Below are positions 45,510 through 56,157 of a DNA stretch of 64,000 nt, in pieces. Location of the stretch: positions 28,762,410 through 28,826,409 of the forward strand of contig OX392540.1 in the NCBI GenBank assembly GCA_947623455.1. Direction: 5' to 3'. Below the pieces are notes generated by a model. It was given only the letters and a program-made list of their open reading frames with translations, did not search any database and had not been told where the DNA came from. Positions within the stretch are counted from its first letter, which is position 1, and every line of letters starts with the position of its first letter. The position numbers and the translations under genes were made by a program. Source of the stretch: Mimachlamys varia. Taxonomy: Eukaryota; Mollusca; Bivalvia; Pectinida; Pectinidae.

Positions 45510-46332
45510 TATTCATGTGAACTGATCGGTAAATTAATGTTTTCATGTTCCTTCGGGGGCTCCGTACTCAACCATGATTACCCCAGCCTAACGGCTGCCC
45601 TGAACATTCTGCGTTATTTGGAAGGCGTTATTGATAGCATTCAAAGTATTGACAATCTGTGGTCTTGTATGTAGGTCAAGGTCATTTAATAGAAGAAAAT
45701 TTACAAAAAAAATATTTGGGGGTCCGGCCCGAAAAATGACAACACTTAGGCAAAATACTGGACATTCCTGTGACATTCTATTGAAATCCTTCCAATAGTG
45801 ACTTTTTTATTTTTATTTTATGATCAAAATGTCGATTGTCAATGGACGGCAGACGAGGGACGAGCAATGAGGGCAACAAGTTACTTGAGTATCACTCTAG
45901 AGCCCTACAAATACACGCTGTTACTTTTTTTAGTGTGGCATAAGTTTATCATTTTTGATGCATGGTGAACAGGGGTTGTAGATTTCGGAAGTTTATTGTT
46001 ATTGTATGTAGGGATGCTGTGGTACATGTAATAAAATTTATGAAACAGACCTTCGTCCCCTTCGTATAGTTACAATATAATGTTCATCAAGTTTCATTAA
46101 AAAGTATATCGACCCAAAAACACCAATTAAAACAAAGAGCTACTATAAGTCTGTCAATAGTTTTGACTTTTGATCCTAAATTTTATAATCCCATAAATAA
46201 CTATTATCTCATATCATATCTCAATAAAATGTGTAATATTAAGGGCGATACATACCCAAAACGCGTCAATGAAAATATAAGGCTCATAACATATCAGATT
46301 TCATCAAAACTACAAAGAGCTCAATTTTAAGA
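45510..46332. other. non-coding, nothing recognised
   Basis: No supported exon. The short ORFs near 45.6-45.8 kb on both strands lack domain features. Confidence 0.35.
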
Positions 46333-46528
46333 TTGAGCTGCAACATGTTGCAGCCAAGAAAAATACTTGTCTGTATTACAAGTGTTATAATCTGTCTGAG
46401 AGAGGATTGTTAAATATATATGCCTATCCCACTGACTGTACCAGTCAGAAGGTCAGCAAGGACTAAGTTTGGGATCATATATAAACATATCGTTTCTCTT
46501 CTTTCTTCACACCTCGTGCGCATGGTTT
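46333..46528 (+). repeat. duplicated segment preceding a GTGCGC unit (copy 2)
   Basis: Homologue of 44706-44993, ending in a single CCTCGTGCGCATGGTTTGT unit. Here the minisatellite has not expanded. Confidence 0.6.
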
Positions 46529-46533
46529 GTACA

Positions 46534-46900
46534 AAGGGCTATAACTCTGTAAGTGACAATAAAATTGGTCCGGTTGTCCTATTTCCCAGATAACCGTTTT
46601 GGTAAACATCTGCATACTAAGTATCATCTAATTCCATGGATATTTTCACAGGCCATAACTTTGAATAATACATGTATAATGCTTCATACAAAGTTCCCCC
46701 CAAAATCCGTTCATATTTACACAAGTTCGTGTAATTGTGTTCACAGCATCCAGCGATTATACAACTACAAAGGGCCATAACTCTGTAATTTACAATTGAT
46801 TCATTCTCTATATCGAACTCCGATTGGATCGTAGTAATATACAGCTGCGTATCATGTTTCATCAAAATATGTTCATATTCACCCAAATTATCGTATTGAA
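46534..46900 (+). repeat. dispersed repeat, three ~117-bp degenerate units
   Basis: AAAGGGCTATAACTCTGTAA at 46534, GGCCATAACTTTGAATAA near 46652 and AAAGGGCCATAACTCTGTAA near 46769 start three similar units, each containing a CATGTTTCATCAAAATATG-like or related stretch. Related to the repeat at 11155. Confidence 0.5.
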
Positions 46901-47098
46901 AAAGAGAAAAAAACCAAGAACCAGTATCTCTTGTACTGAAGACCTATCTACAGTAACATTGGTATTGAAGTTTGACCTTCAGGCATGCTATACATGTACA
47001 TGCAATCCTAAGCAAGGGCTTTTATTAAGGAATCACTGTAGGAAGCTTGAGTTTGACAGGTCCAAGGAATCTTTTCAGACCTAGAGAGCAATCCCAAA

Positions 47099-47310
47099 CA
47101 CATCGTCTGAAACCCACATGACACTGCACTTACTGTTAATTTGTGTCCCGTGTGCCAGAATAGGCGGGAAATCTCGTTCTCTCGAATATAAGTCTTTTCA
47201 GAGATTTCGACCAATCAAAATAGTCGTTTCTCGTGGAATTCGGTTAGATCATTTTTACCTTGGTATATTTCTGGCGCCGATGTCAGAGCCAGACAGGGCT
47301 TATTGTCCCG
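47099..47310. mobile_element. diverged MITE related to the 47.7-kb element
   Basis: Begins CATCGTCTGAAACCCACATG and continues with segments (TTTCGACCAATCAAAATAGT, GTATATTTCTGGCGCCGATG) that match the reverse complement of the interior of the element at 47729-48161. Only one terminus is recognisable. Confidence 0.6.
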
Positions 47311-47728
47311 TATATATGTTGTTCAAACACAAACCACATGACACATTGTTTTTGGCAGGCGATACCGCTGCCATGTTCATTTATATTGTATAGTTTCAAA
47401 CGGGATATGTAGGCGCGTATGAAAGAAGCAATATGTTTGGAAACTGCAGCATTTTTATTATGTCACAAACAAGGACTTTTTGTAAGGAGGCACTGTGCGA
47501 AGTTTTAAGTCTGAACGGACAAAGGCACTCAAGTTATCATACGGAAATTTTGTTCGAACGTCACGACGCAAACTATGACGCCGATAGTTGACCGATGACG
47601 ACAAATTGATCGCTATATGTCACCATTTCAGACGACACAAAAAGAAACATGCAACTCCAACAGGGTTGAAAACGCGACTCTTACAACATTTTGCTGAGCT
47701 GCATACCATACCTTGTTAAGGCTAAGTG

Positions 47729-48161
47729 CATCGTCGGAAACCCACGGTACACTTCTCTGACGCTTGCATACCGTGGGCTACCATCGATGGAAATCCTCAT
47801 TTTTGTACAAAAATAGTAGCCAATTATATCGATGGTTTCATTCGTGACTACATCTAGCTGGGGTATCCCGTTTAATTTATAGCACCACCTGTCAACAAAA
47901 CCTGTCGATAGTATTCTAACTGTGTTGATTGTTATTAAAATATAAGGTCCTGCTGTACGGAGATTGACATCGGTGTCACGCCTACAGAAATATACTGGTT
48001 ATGGTCATGGTAAAAGGATCGAACAGAGTGTCACGAGAAACGACCAATCTGATTGGTCGAAGTCTCCGAATAAAAGTCTATTCGGGGAAACGAAGATTTA
48101 CATCGATTGTAGCCCACGGTATGTAAGCGTCAGAGAAGTATACCATGGGTTTCCGACGATG
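47729..48161. mobile_element. MITE with ~54-bp TIRs and 9-bp target duplication
   Basis: The left TIR begins CATCGTCGGAAACCCACGGT and the right end is its complement, ACCATGGGTTTCCGACGATG; similarity runs about 54 bp. Flanks are GGCTAAGTG (47720-47728) and GGCCAAGTG (48162-48170), a 9-bp duplication with one mismatch, as in Mutator-like elements. Each TIR contains a smaller palindrome (CCCACGGTA ... TACCGTGGG). No transposase frame is present. Confidence 0.82.
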
Positions 48162-48170
48162 GGCCAAGTG

Positions 48171-48836
48171 ACTCTAGCCTCGTTGTGGTTTGTTTACGTT
48201 TGATAAATACAAAATATATCATTTTGCTGCTCATGAATAATTGTTATGGTCTACCTGGAGAAATAGGACGACAATACCATTTTAACTTGGGAATGAATTT
48301 ACCAGCATGCTTTGTAAATAATTTATGTGCGCAGTAAACACAATTTATAGTCGACATGAGCGCGAAGGGCTGTCGTTTACTGAACATCTGTGTATACGTA
48401 TAGAAATAATGGAGCCATGGGAAAAGTGACAGTGCTCTGGTGCCGCAAGCATGGTTAGCTTGGAAAGTCATTAAAATAAAAAATAGAATACATTCGATGT
48501 TTATATAATGACTAAATCAATACTTTATACACATGTGATATAGAATTTTAAAATAATGTGAATTTAAATTCATAAAATCTTAAAAATAATTTTATCTTGT
48601 TTCATGATTTGATTGGAAAAGTTTAACATAAAAAATTCACAATGTTGTGTCATTTGGCTGATAAAGCTCATTAGAAGTGTGTAAATTATTGATAAGTATG
48701 CGTCACATACCGCGACATTGTTATATCCGTTAGGGGGCCTTCTCACTTCCACACAACCTACTTGTCTCCGAACCAAAGCTGTCCTGATCACCGGAAGTTT
48801 GGCGAGCGTTTAAGCGACGACACTTAAAAGTGCACG
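48171..48836 (+). other. non-coding; possible promoter of the 48.8-kb exon
   Basis: No supported exon. The final 100 bp are G/C-richer and include ACCGGAAGTTTGGCGAGCG, an ETS-type motif often seen in proximal promoters. Function is inferred from position only. Confidence 0.3.
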
Positions 48837-48853
48837 ATGGACGAACAGACGAG
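48837..48853 (+). CDS. candidate first coding exon 1b (MDEQT-)
   Basis: ATG with A at -3 and G at +4; five codons M-D-E-Q-T plus AG, then donor GTAAAT, phase 2. Length and phase equal those of the candidates at 43004 and 51452. Joined to 61319 it gives MDEQTSKKGDYT, which lacks Gly2 and so would not be myristoylated. Confidence 0.4.
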
Positions 48854-49172
48854 GTAAATTTCTTACCGTCTGTTGCTGATATTTCTTTTTCTTTCTTTTC
48901 ATATTTTTCCTCTTCAATTGAGCTTTTATCTACTCCTGTTTTTATTTCAACGAGTTCGGCGAACTATATGCGTGTAAAATCGTTTTCGGAAATTTTCTCA
49001 TAGAACGATACAGTTTTGATCATCACATCTCCAGCATAACTCATACACACTACAGAAGGCTGTGCTTGTTAATCTCTCAACTAAATGATCAGCCATTTTA
49101 CATTTTGCACGGAATGGCGCTCAAAATGATAACATGTTTGCGAGAATATTCTTATAGACAGTCGGTTACATC
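48854..49172. other. non-coding
   Basis: Nothing recognised between the candidate exon and the minisatellite. Confidence 0.35.
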
Positions 49173-49830
49173 AAAAGGTGGCCTATTGCTGTTTACTAAA
49201 GGAGCGCCTGTCAGTGTTTACTAAATAAGGCGCGTCTATTTGTGTTTACTGAAGTTGCGCAAGTTTGTGTTTAACAAAAGGTGCGCGAGTTGGTGTTTAC
49301 AAAAGTGCGTCTATAATTGTTTTCAAAAGTTGCGCCTATTAAATTTTACTAAGGTTGCGCCTGCCAGGGCTCCCTAACCCTGGCAGCTCCTATTTGAAAT
49401 AACAATATATGTATGTATTTATGCTTACAAGCAGTAAATAAATACATATATTTATTGCAAGGGAATTAAAATATTTCAAAAAAAAAAAAAAAGGTTGCGC
49501 CTGTTGGTGTTTTCAAATGTGCGCCTGTTGGTGTTTACTAAAGTTGCGCCTTTCGGTGTTTATTAAAGTTGCGCCTGTCGGTGTTTACAAAGGTGCGCCT
49601 GTTGGCGTTTACTACAGTTGCGCCTTTCGGTGTTTATTAAAGTTGCGCCTGTCGGTGTTTACAAAGGTGCGCCTATTTGTGTTACAAGGGGTGTGCTTGT
49701 CGGTGTTAACAAAAGGTGCGCATTTTGATGGTCATAAAAGGATAAAATGTGCGCCTGTTTTTGTTTACAAGAGGTGTGCCTGTTATTGTTTACAAAAGGT
49801 GCGCCTTTCGTTGATTACATAAGATGCGTC
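49173..49830 (+). repeat. ~28-bp GGTGCGCCT minisatellite, main part
   Basis: Degenerate units built on TTGGTGTTTACAAAAGGTGC then GCCTG. Around 49.36-49.49 kb they are interrupted by a non-repeat insert with CCAGGGCTCCCTAACCCTGG, an AT-rich palindrome and a run of A. A remnant of the array continues at 50245-50402 beyond a LINE insertion. Periodic Cys/Leu/Val-rich ORFs here are repeat artefacts. Confidence 0.88.
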
Positions 49831-49838
49831 TGTTAGTG

Positions 49839-50236
49839 CAGCAAGTATAGAACAGTGAATAGGCTAACACTAGTTCCGTTTGCATGGAGAAAGAGGGAGC
49901 ACATGGTCCGGGATTTACTGGCGTTTATATTAAGCCAAATTGGTTGTGAGAGTCATTTTTGTTACTTAACCATAGCTCTGTACTGACTTGAGTGTCAATA
50001 GTATTATGATTTATCCCCCCTCTCTCTCTCCTTTTCCAGTCTTTTTTCTCCCTCTTTCCTCCCCCCTCTGTCTGTCTGTGTGTATGTTAAGTTATTGTAA
50101 ATATATACTGTATTATATCATTTGCCATCTTTAAATATTGTATTAATAATTTGTAGGGAAGGGCTTAACATAAGTTGTTAAACTTGTGCCCAACTCCCAT
50201 TGTATATAAATTACAATAAAATATGTTTAAATCAAA
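49839..50236 (+). mobile_element. 5'-truncated LINE 3' end inserted in the minisatellite
   Basis: The tail TTGTTAAACTTGTGCCCAAC, TCCCATTGTATATAAATTAC, AATAAAATATGTTTAAATCA is shared with the fragment at 60110-60186. The segment is bounded by the 8-bp direct repeat TGTTAGTG (49831-49838 and 50237-50244), and the minisatellite resumes after it, so it inserted by target-primed reverse transcription into an existing array. It includes a CT-rich stretch and no ORF. Confidence 0.75.
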
Positions 50237-50244
50237 TGTTAGTG

Positions 50245-50402
50245 TTAACAAATGATGCGCCTTTTGTTGTTTATAAAAGGTGTGCCTTTTGTTGGTTACA
50301 TAAGATGCGCCTGTTAGTGTTAACAAAAGGTGCGCCTTTTGTAGTTCATAAAAGGTGCGCCTATATTTTTTTCTTAGGGTGCGCCTGCTAGAGTTCCTAG
50401 TT
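50245..50402 (+). repeat. GGTGCGCCT minisatellite, part 3' of the LINE insertion
   Basis: Five to six more units of the same type (AAAGGTGYGCCTTTTGTTG). Confidence 0.85.
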
Positions 50403-51451
50403 GTTACAGATACAGTATTTCTATTGTACATATATATGTGATGCACATTTGTGCATATGTGTTGATTCAAAACATAATATAATTAACCTTTAACTTTCCA
50501 CAAATGACTGTTACACAGCGAGAACATCTTCTCCAGTCCTTGTATAATATATTACGTTACCATGGGGAAGGTTCCATGTACGGTATGTATACACACATAC
50601 AAAACATATCCTACATACCAGTCTTATCTCAAAAGTACATTCACATTCAAGTTTATCATGGAAAAAAATATGATAAAAATCAAACATTGCGCTGCTTGCT
50701 TATTTTACTTTATTTTTATTGTAAATGGCTTGTTATTAAGATTCTATAACCACATAGATAGTACTTTGCGAACCCCTTTGAGACGACCTACGATAGATAA
50801 TAATTTGCGAACCCCTTTGAGACGACCTACGAAAAAAGTTGGGATGAAGCGGTATATAAGGAACTCGAATTATTATATATATTAATATTTTTTATCTGGT
50901 TAGCATGGTCTTATTGCAAATAATCATCTTATGTGCGATGTAAAAATTCGATAATACGGAGTGCGTCAGAGGAAAATAAAAACAATTACGACCAAGTTTA
51001 GATGCATCATTCTCGAAAGTTTACCCTTGTTCATGAAAAATTACGTTCAATGGGTATATTTTACACACTTGTGTGATATTACTAGTAAAATGTAGGGTAT
51101 GCAGAGTATTACAAAAACGGAAGGGCCTCATTAAATTTGGCTTGTATGTGTGTGAGGAGGGGGTATGTGGGTGCATTCAGTACAGATAATGAATGAAAAG
51201 GGGGTCAAAGTTTTGTTTCCTTACTTGCTTAGTAGGGTTTTTTTCTGGATAATGCTTTATATAGGATAGGTATAACCTTTAACCTCAAAATAATTGCTCA
51301 CTTGAAAACTTTCTCTTGAAAAGTCTCGTGCATAAACTCACGTGTACTTGTTTGTGGAAGCACAAGGACAGGCGTTGACGTATAACATGGGATATACACG
51401 TCTATATCAACAGCTGTCCACGTCTAACTTCTCCATTGTAACACAACAGAC
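50403..51451 (+). other. non-coding; includes a 2x direct repeat
   Basis: Near 50.77-50.84 kb a unit of about 47 bp containing TTTGCGAACCCCTTTGAGAC and GACCTACGA is present twice in tandem. No exon recognised. The final 100 bp may be the 5' leader of the exon at 51452. Confidence 0.35.
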
Positions 51452-51468
51452 ATGGGCGACTGTTGCTG
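51452..51468 (+). CDS. candidate first coding exon 1c (MGDCC-)
   Basis: ATG with G at -3 and +4, codons M-G-D-C-C plus TG, donor GTGAGT, phase 2. Joined to 61319 it gives MGDCCCKKGDYT. Three cysteines next to Gly2 suggest lipid anchoring, although Asp3 is unfavourable for N-myristoyltransferase. It is the nearest of the three candidates to exon 2 (intron about 9.9 kb). Confidence 0.5.
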
Positions 51469-51789
51469 GTGAGTTGTACTAATGTATTATTAGAGAGATG
51501 TAGAATTATTGACTATCGGCTTACTCTCGGTTTATTTCAGCCACTGTATCTGTTAACATTCATTTACATATTTACTTCGTGAATCGTTTTTATGTCACAT
51601 GTATATTTAAAAAAGTGGTGCGTAGTTATGTTTCCAAACGACTTTATTTTTAGGACATTGTGCTAGCTGTAGTTTAAATTTACGTTATTTGTTAACTGTA
51701 CCGTGCTATAGTTAGATGATATTGTGTTAGGTTACAATTCAATCGATTACACAACCGGCTGTGTTACCGTAAATACTGGGCGGGAAGTA

Positions 51790-51950
51790 ATAGGACGTGG
51801 AATAGTGATAAAGTTAGTACCGTCGCTGGGGCTCGAACCCGCGACATTTGGCTCTCCAGCCCGATGCTCTGCCGACTGAGCTATAGGAAAATTTCCAACA
51901 GCTCACGTTTGAAAGGCAACCTAATCAATACACATCTTTTACAGACAGCT
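51790..51950 (-). repeat. tRNA-derived SINE, GGCTCAGTCGG family (copy 3)
   Basis: Minus strand: AAAAGATGTGTATTGATTAG, ATAGCTCAGTCGGCAGAGCA, GGGCTGGAGAGCC and GCGGGTTCGAGCCCCAGCGA. It is the best-preserved tRNA-like part of the three copies. Confidence 0.75.
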
Positions 51951-52756
51951 ACTGTTTCTAGCTCACGTGATTGGTCATGTGATTGTTCATTAGAGCTATT
52001 GACATCCGTTTTCGTCCGTCGTCAATCGTCCATAATCATCGCCCGTTTACTTGTGATATCTAAAACTGCTTCTTCAAAACCACTGATCCTAATTCAATGA
52101 AATTTTGCAGGAAGGTTCTAAATTCCAATGAAACAAACACTTGTGAATTATATGGGATAAAAATAGCAGAAATTTAACAACAATCTTCTTCTTAAGACCA
52201 GGATATGCGAGAATCTATTACTTTTCAAAGGCGCCTATTAAAGAAATATATTAAAATTATACTGAGGGGGTTTTCTAATGTTGAAACGACACAAACAACT
52301 AATGATAGCGAACTAATTATATCGCGTCTTTCTGTACGAGGCAATCGAAATTAAATACTTTTAAATGAATAACACAGAAAATACATCAAACAAACTGTTC
52401 AGTTTATATAATGTAATTGTATATCTATATAATATATTACGTATGTGCCTAAAAGCAATCTGTGCAGTGCATAACAGAGTGTTTGACGGTAAAACATAGC
52501 AGTAATTAAGGTGATTTTCATTTCGTAGAATGTAAGGACGTTACATGTGTTGGTAGTTGTAAGACAACTACGGCCTGTCTGTGGTCGTGAGTACTTATAT
52601 TTCCCGGATGTAGTGGCGTACAGTGGCCGCGCACAACTAATTAATCCCCGGATGTGGGATGAGGGCTGCTCTTGTAGCCCTATCTGCTCCCTCTACACAG
52701 TCATACAGAAACATCAATGATCGAAGCACGTAAGCAATCGGGAACACAGATTTTGT
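51951..52756. other. non-coding
   Basis: No supported gene or repeat family. Confidence 0.35.
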
Positions 52757-53045
52757 CACTTCGGCACAGTATTTCAGTCACTTCGGCACAGTATTACAGT
52801 CATTTCGGCACATTATTTCGGCACAGTATTACAGTCATTTCGGTCCAAAATTTCAGTCATGTCGGCACATTATTTCGGCACAGTATTACAGTCATTTCGG
52901 CACAGTATTTTAGTAATTTCGGTTCAATATTACAGTCATTTCGGCACATTATTTCAGACACTTCGGCATAGTTTTTCAATTACGTCGGCACGGTACATCA
53001 GTCACGTCGGCACGTTAGTTCAGTCACGTTGGCGTAATATTTCAA
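52757..53045 (+). repeat. ~22-bp minisatellite, ~13 copies
   Basis: Units of the type ATTTCGGCACAGTATTACAG with CACTTCGG, GTCGGCAC and CATTATTTCGG variants. ORFs rich in SVTSAQYYSHFGT-like repeats are artefacts. Confidence 0.9.
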
Positions 53046-54142
53046 TGAGGTAGCATTATGAAGTCGACATCATATGTGCAATATGAAAGGCTGTACACCT
53101 CATCGATTTACGGGATAATAGTAGGCGTTATTCTTGAGTGCTGTATCGGGTGCCAGACGTTTCGCCCCAATGTCACAATGTCCCATGCCTCAATGGCCCA
53201 ATTTTTTTCTTATCGCCCCAATTTATTTTTGCATTGTCCCATTTTTTGGGTAGGGGTTGGGGCAGATCGCTCCATTGCCACAATGTCCCAAAACATTTCG
53301 CCAAAAAGTCCCCAAATTTGACATATCGCCCCAGATTTTAAGGTGCAAAACACATCATTACTCACCGCATTTTTATCATTAATTCAATACCAATAATATA
53401 TATCTTATTTCATGTTATGCTTTACAGGTAAGACAGAAAATCCTTACATTGTTGCTGTGAATTTGTTTAATTTATCAGTTCCTTGAAGCAAGGTCATGTT
53501 TGGCTTGAAGCATTTTTAAAAAAAAGCTTTGCACGCGCTAAAAACATAACGGTTCTCCAAACAATTGCTCCCTAGTCGACGTTTATCGTGAATTGTGTTA
53601 TTCAACCTGGTTATTTAGCTACTGCGAGAAAACATAACGCCAAACTAATCATTTTGTTAATTACCAGAAAAAAAGCCTTGCCATGGTGTCGGGGACACCA
53701 GACGTTTTATAAACAGTTTCATCTTAGTTAAACTTTGGTTTTTAGATACACACATCATATCCATCCTAGATATACACTAGAGTGCGCTGGTGGGCAATGT
53801 CCATGTGTTAGTATTTGCACGTGGATTACATGTGCCTGTCTGCTCATATGAGCAATATTTCTATATTTAGACAAAAGGCATGTGATAAAGTCATGTGCGC
53901 GTGTCGCATATATTTACTACATAAACCGGAAGTTATGAATAGCTATGACACTTGACGATCTCAAAGCTTAAAATTACTCTCAAGTCAGTGGCGTATTGTA
54001 CGGCCTTGTAGTAACGAAGTAGGAGGAATGTTAAGTACCTCTACCTTTTAGAGCATTGACAACATATACAGTGAAACACCACTTACTCGAACCCAGTTTA
54101 CTCAAATACCTCCATGCTTATCAATAACATAAGTGCCGTTTC
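53046..54142. other. non-coding; degenerate CGCCCCAAT repeats
   Basis: At 53159-53340, short variants of CGCCCCAATGTCACAATGTC recur. The remainder shows nothing recognisable. Confidence 0.35.
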
Positions 54143-54680
54143 ACATATATGATGGGATATCTATATGATGAGAGAGAAATATCTGGTTTGGTATATGATG
54201 GAATATCTGTCAGATAGGATGACAGGGAAATATCTAGTATGGTGTATATGGTGGGATATCTGTCACAGGATGACAGAGAAATATCTGGTAGGGTGTATAT
54301 GGTGGGATATCTGTCAGATAGGATGACAGAGAAATATCTGGTAGGGTGTATATGGTGGGATATCTGTCACAGGATGACAGAGAAATATCTGGTAGGGTGT
54401 ATATGGTGGGATATCTGTCAGATAGGATGACAGGGAAATATCTAGTATGGTGTATATGGTGGGATATCTGTCACAGGATGACAGAGAAATATCTGGTATG
54501 GTGTATATGGTGGGATATCTGTCAGATAGGATGACAGAGAAATATCTGGTATGGTGTATATGGTGGGATATCTGTCAGATAGGATGACAGAGAAATATCT
54601 GGTATGGTGTATATGGTGGGCTATCTGTCAGATAGGATGACAGAGAAATGTCTGGTATGGTGTATATGATGGGATATCTC
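54143..54680 (+). repeat. 51/54-bp minisatellite, ~10 copies
   Basis: Units of TATATGGTGGGATATCTGTC, an optional AGATAG segment, and GGATGACAGAGAAATATCTG. The two unit lengths differ by three bases, so frames stay open (YMVGYLSQDDREISGRV-like), which is not evidence of coding. Confidence 0.93.
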
Positions 54681-55113
54681 GGTCTTAGGTGCGGGAATAG
54701 ACATATATAAAATGAAATTAAAATCAAATTTGTACCACAAATTACCTGTGTTTGATAGTAAAAAAAGACTAGATCTTTATCATTTCACGAGATGATCATG
54801 GCGGCAGGATATCTCTAGGTGATTATGACAAGTATTGGAAGACATATTAAAACATATATGTATTTTGTAGATAACGATATCTAATATTTGCACCTAATGT
54901 TTATATTATATTACCAGCTTATATCTCCCGGCCACACCGTTGATTATAATCCCACAGCTGCCGTCGGTTTCTCCAATTTCAATGTTAAAGTCATTAATGG
55001 TGGCAACATGTTGTCCATTCCGCACCAATGATACACAATGTGGTGGTTGATGTAGTGCGCGATACTTTTAGTTCTTCCAGACAGAGAGTCAGTGTAGAGG
55101 AAACAATAGGCTG
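54681..55113. other. non-coding
   Basis: Nothing recognised up to the LTR element. Confidence 0.35.
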
Positions 55114-55460
55114 TGTAACAGGAGAGGAAAATGCACGGCCGGACCGGGGTTCGAACCCGGGACCTTCCGAACTCTAGACGGACGCTCAACCAATTGAGTT
55201 ATCTGGTCAGCGACGATCGACACGGTCTAGATCCGCTACATTCCTCCCCCCTTTGACAAATTCTTCGACCCCGAAGACACACACGAGACCCTATACCACC
55301 TTCTGTGGGTATATTTCGCTGGGCGCCAAATGTAACAGGAGAGAAAAAATGCACGGCCAGACCGGGGCTCGAACCCGGGACCTTCCGAACTCTAGACGGA
55401 CGCTCAACCAATTGAGCTATCTGGTCGCCGACGGTCGACCCGTTCTAGATCCGCTATACA
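55114..55460 (-). mobile_element. miniature LTR retrotransposon with tRNA-like LTRs (copy B)
   Basis: In minus orientation: 5' LTR 55460-55331 (130 bp), internal 55330-55241 (90 bp), 3' LTR 55240-55114 (127 bp). LTRs begin TGTAGCGG-like and end CTGTTACA. The internal region starts TTTGGCGCCCAGCGAAA, a PBS-like site whose TGGCGCCC resembles a known retroviral tRNA primer site. It ends AAAGGGGGGAGGAA, the polypurine tract. Flanks are GGCTG (55109-55113) and TGCTG (55461-55465), a 5-bp duplication with one mismatch. The internal region is shorter than in copy A and has no ORF. Confidence 0.87.
55354..55426 (-). other. 73-nt tRNA-like cloverleaf inside an LTR
   Basis: On the minus strand the segment folds as a standard tRNA: acceptor GACCAGA with TCTGGCC (one A/C mismatch), T8 A9, D stem GCTC/GAGC, anticodon stem TCCGT/TCGGA (last pair T/T) with loop CTAGAGT (T33, apparent anticodon AGA), five-base variable loop, T stem CCGGG/CCCGG with loop TTCGAGC, discriminator G. 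A serine-type anticodon without a long variable arm argues against a working tRNA-Ser. The tRNA origin and pol III promoter role are inference. Confidence 0.75.
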
Positions 55461-55465
55461 TGCTG

Positions 55466-56157
55466 TCAGACCACAAACATGTAACAAATATCCCCACCAA
55501 CTCCTTATATTCTATCAAGTAAATATACCTCTACACATAAGCTTCTTTTACGGGAATATGTCCCTACTGCTTAACTTCTATGAATCTACTATGATGAGTC
55601 GTAAGACTTAAAGTTAATAAAGAACTTGAACTTGCACCATGACCCATTCCTGAGGAAACTCCTCTCACACAGTGTTGTATGGGGAGGTAAAGTTCCCGAG
55701 CCGTCATGCGAGGACACCATACCTCTCTAGAAAACAATATGAGAGAACTGTTCCCAAGGGAAAGGGACAAAAAAAATCAGTGCACCGCAGGAAATTCATT
55801 TGATCATTAAAACAGAAACAATTAGAACTTCATTGAACAAATATATTTAATAATTTGGCTTATCTCCCTTCTTTTAATTTACTTGTTCGTTAAGAAACGG
55901 TTCCAACGAAAACCTTTAACTAATTATTTTACTTTCTAACTTACCTGCCTAAAAGGCAATTGCTGTATGTCGTGGTGCTTCATCCGTTATCCAGCATCAA
56001 GGTGTTACTTCACATAACACGTACCTTTCCTTGTATTTTGCCAAAAACATTCTGGAGTAAAGGGCTACCAATTTTGTTTAAATGGATGAATTTATGCTAG
56101 TTAAATCTTACTTCTAAATTCATAAATTAAAGTGGTTTTTACGTACATGAATTTTAT
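55466..56157. other. non-coding
   Basis: No exon or repeat supported. Confidence 0.35.

Noticed and set aside
44953..45546. 197-codon minus-strand ORF with periodic CARVTNPCIQIDK-like units
   Set aside because: Explained by the 42-bp minisatellite; no initiation or splice context.
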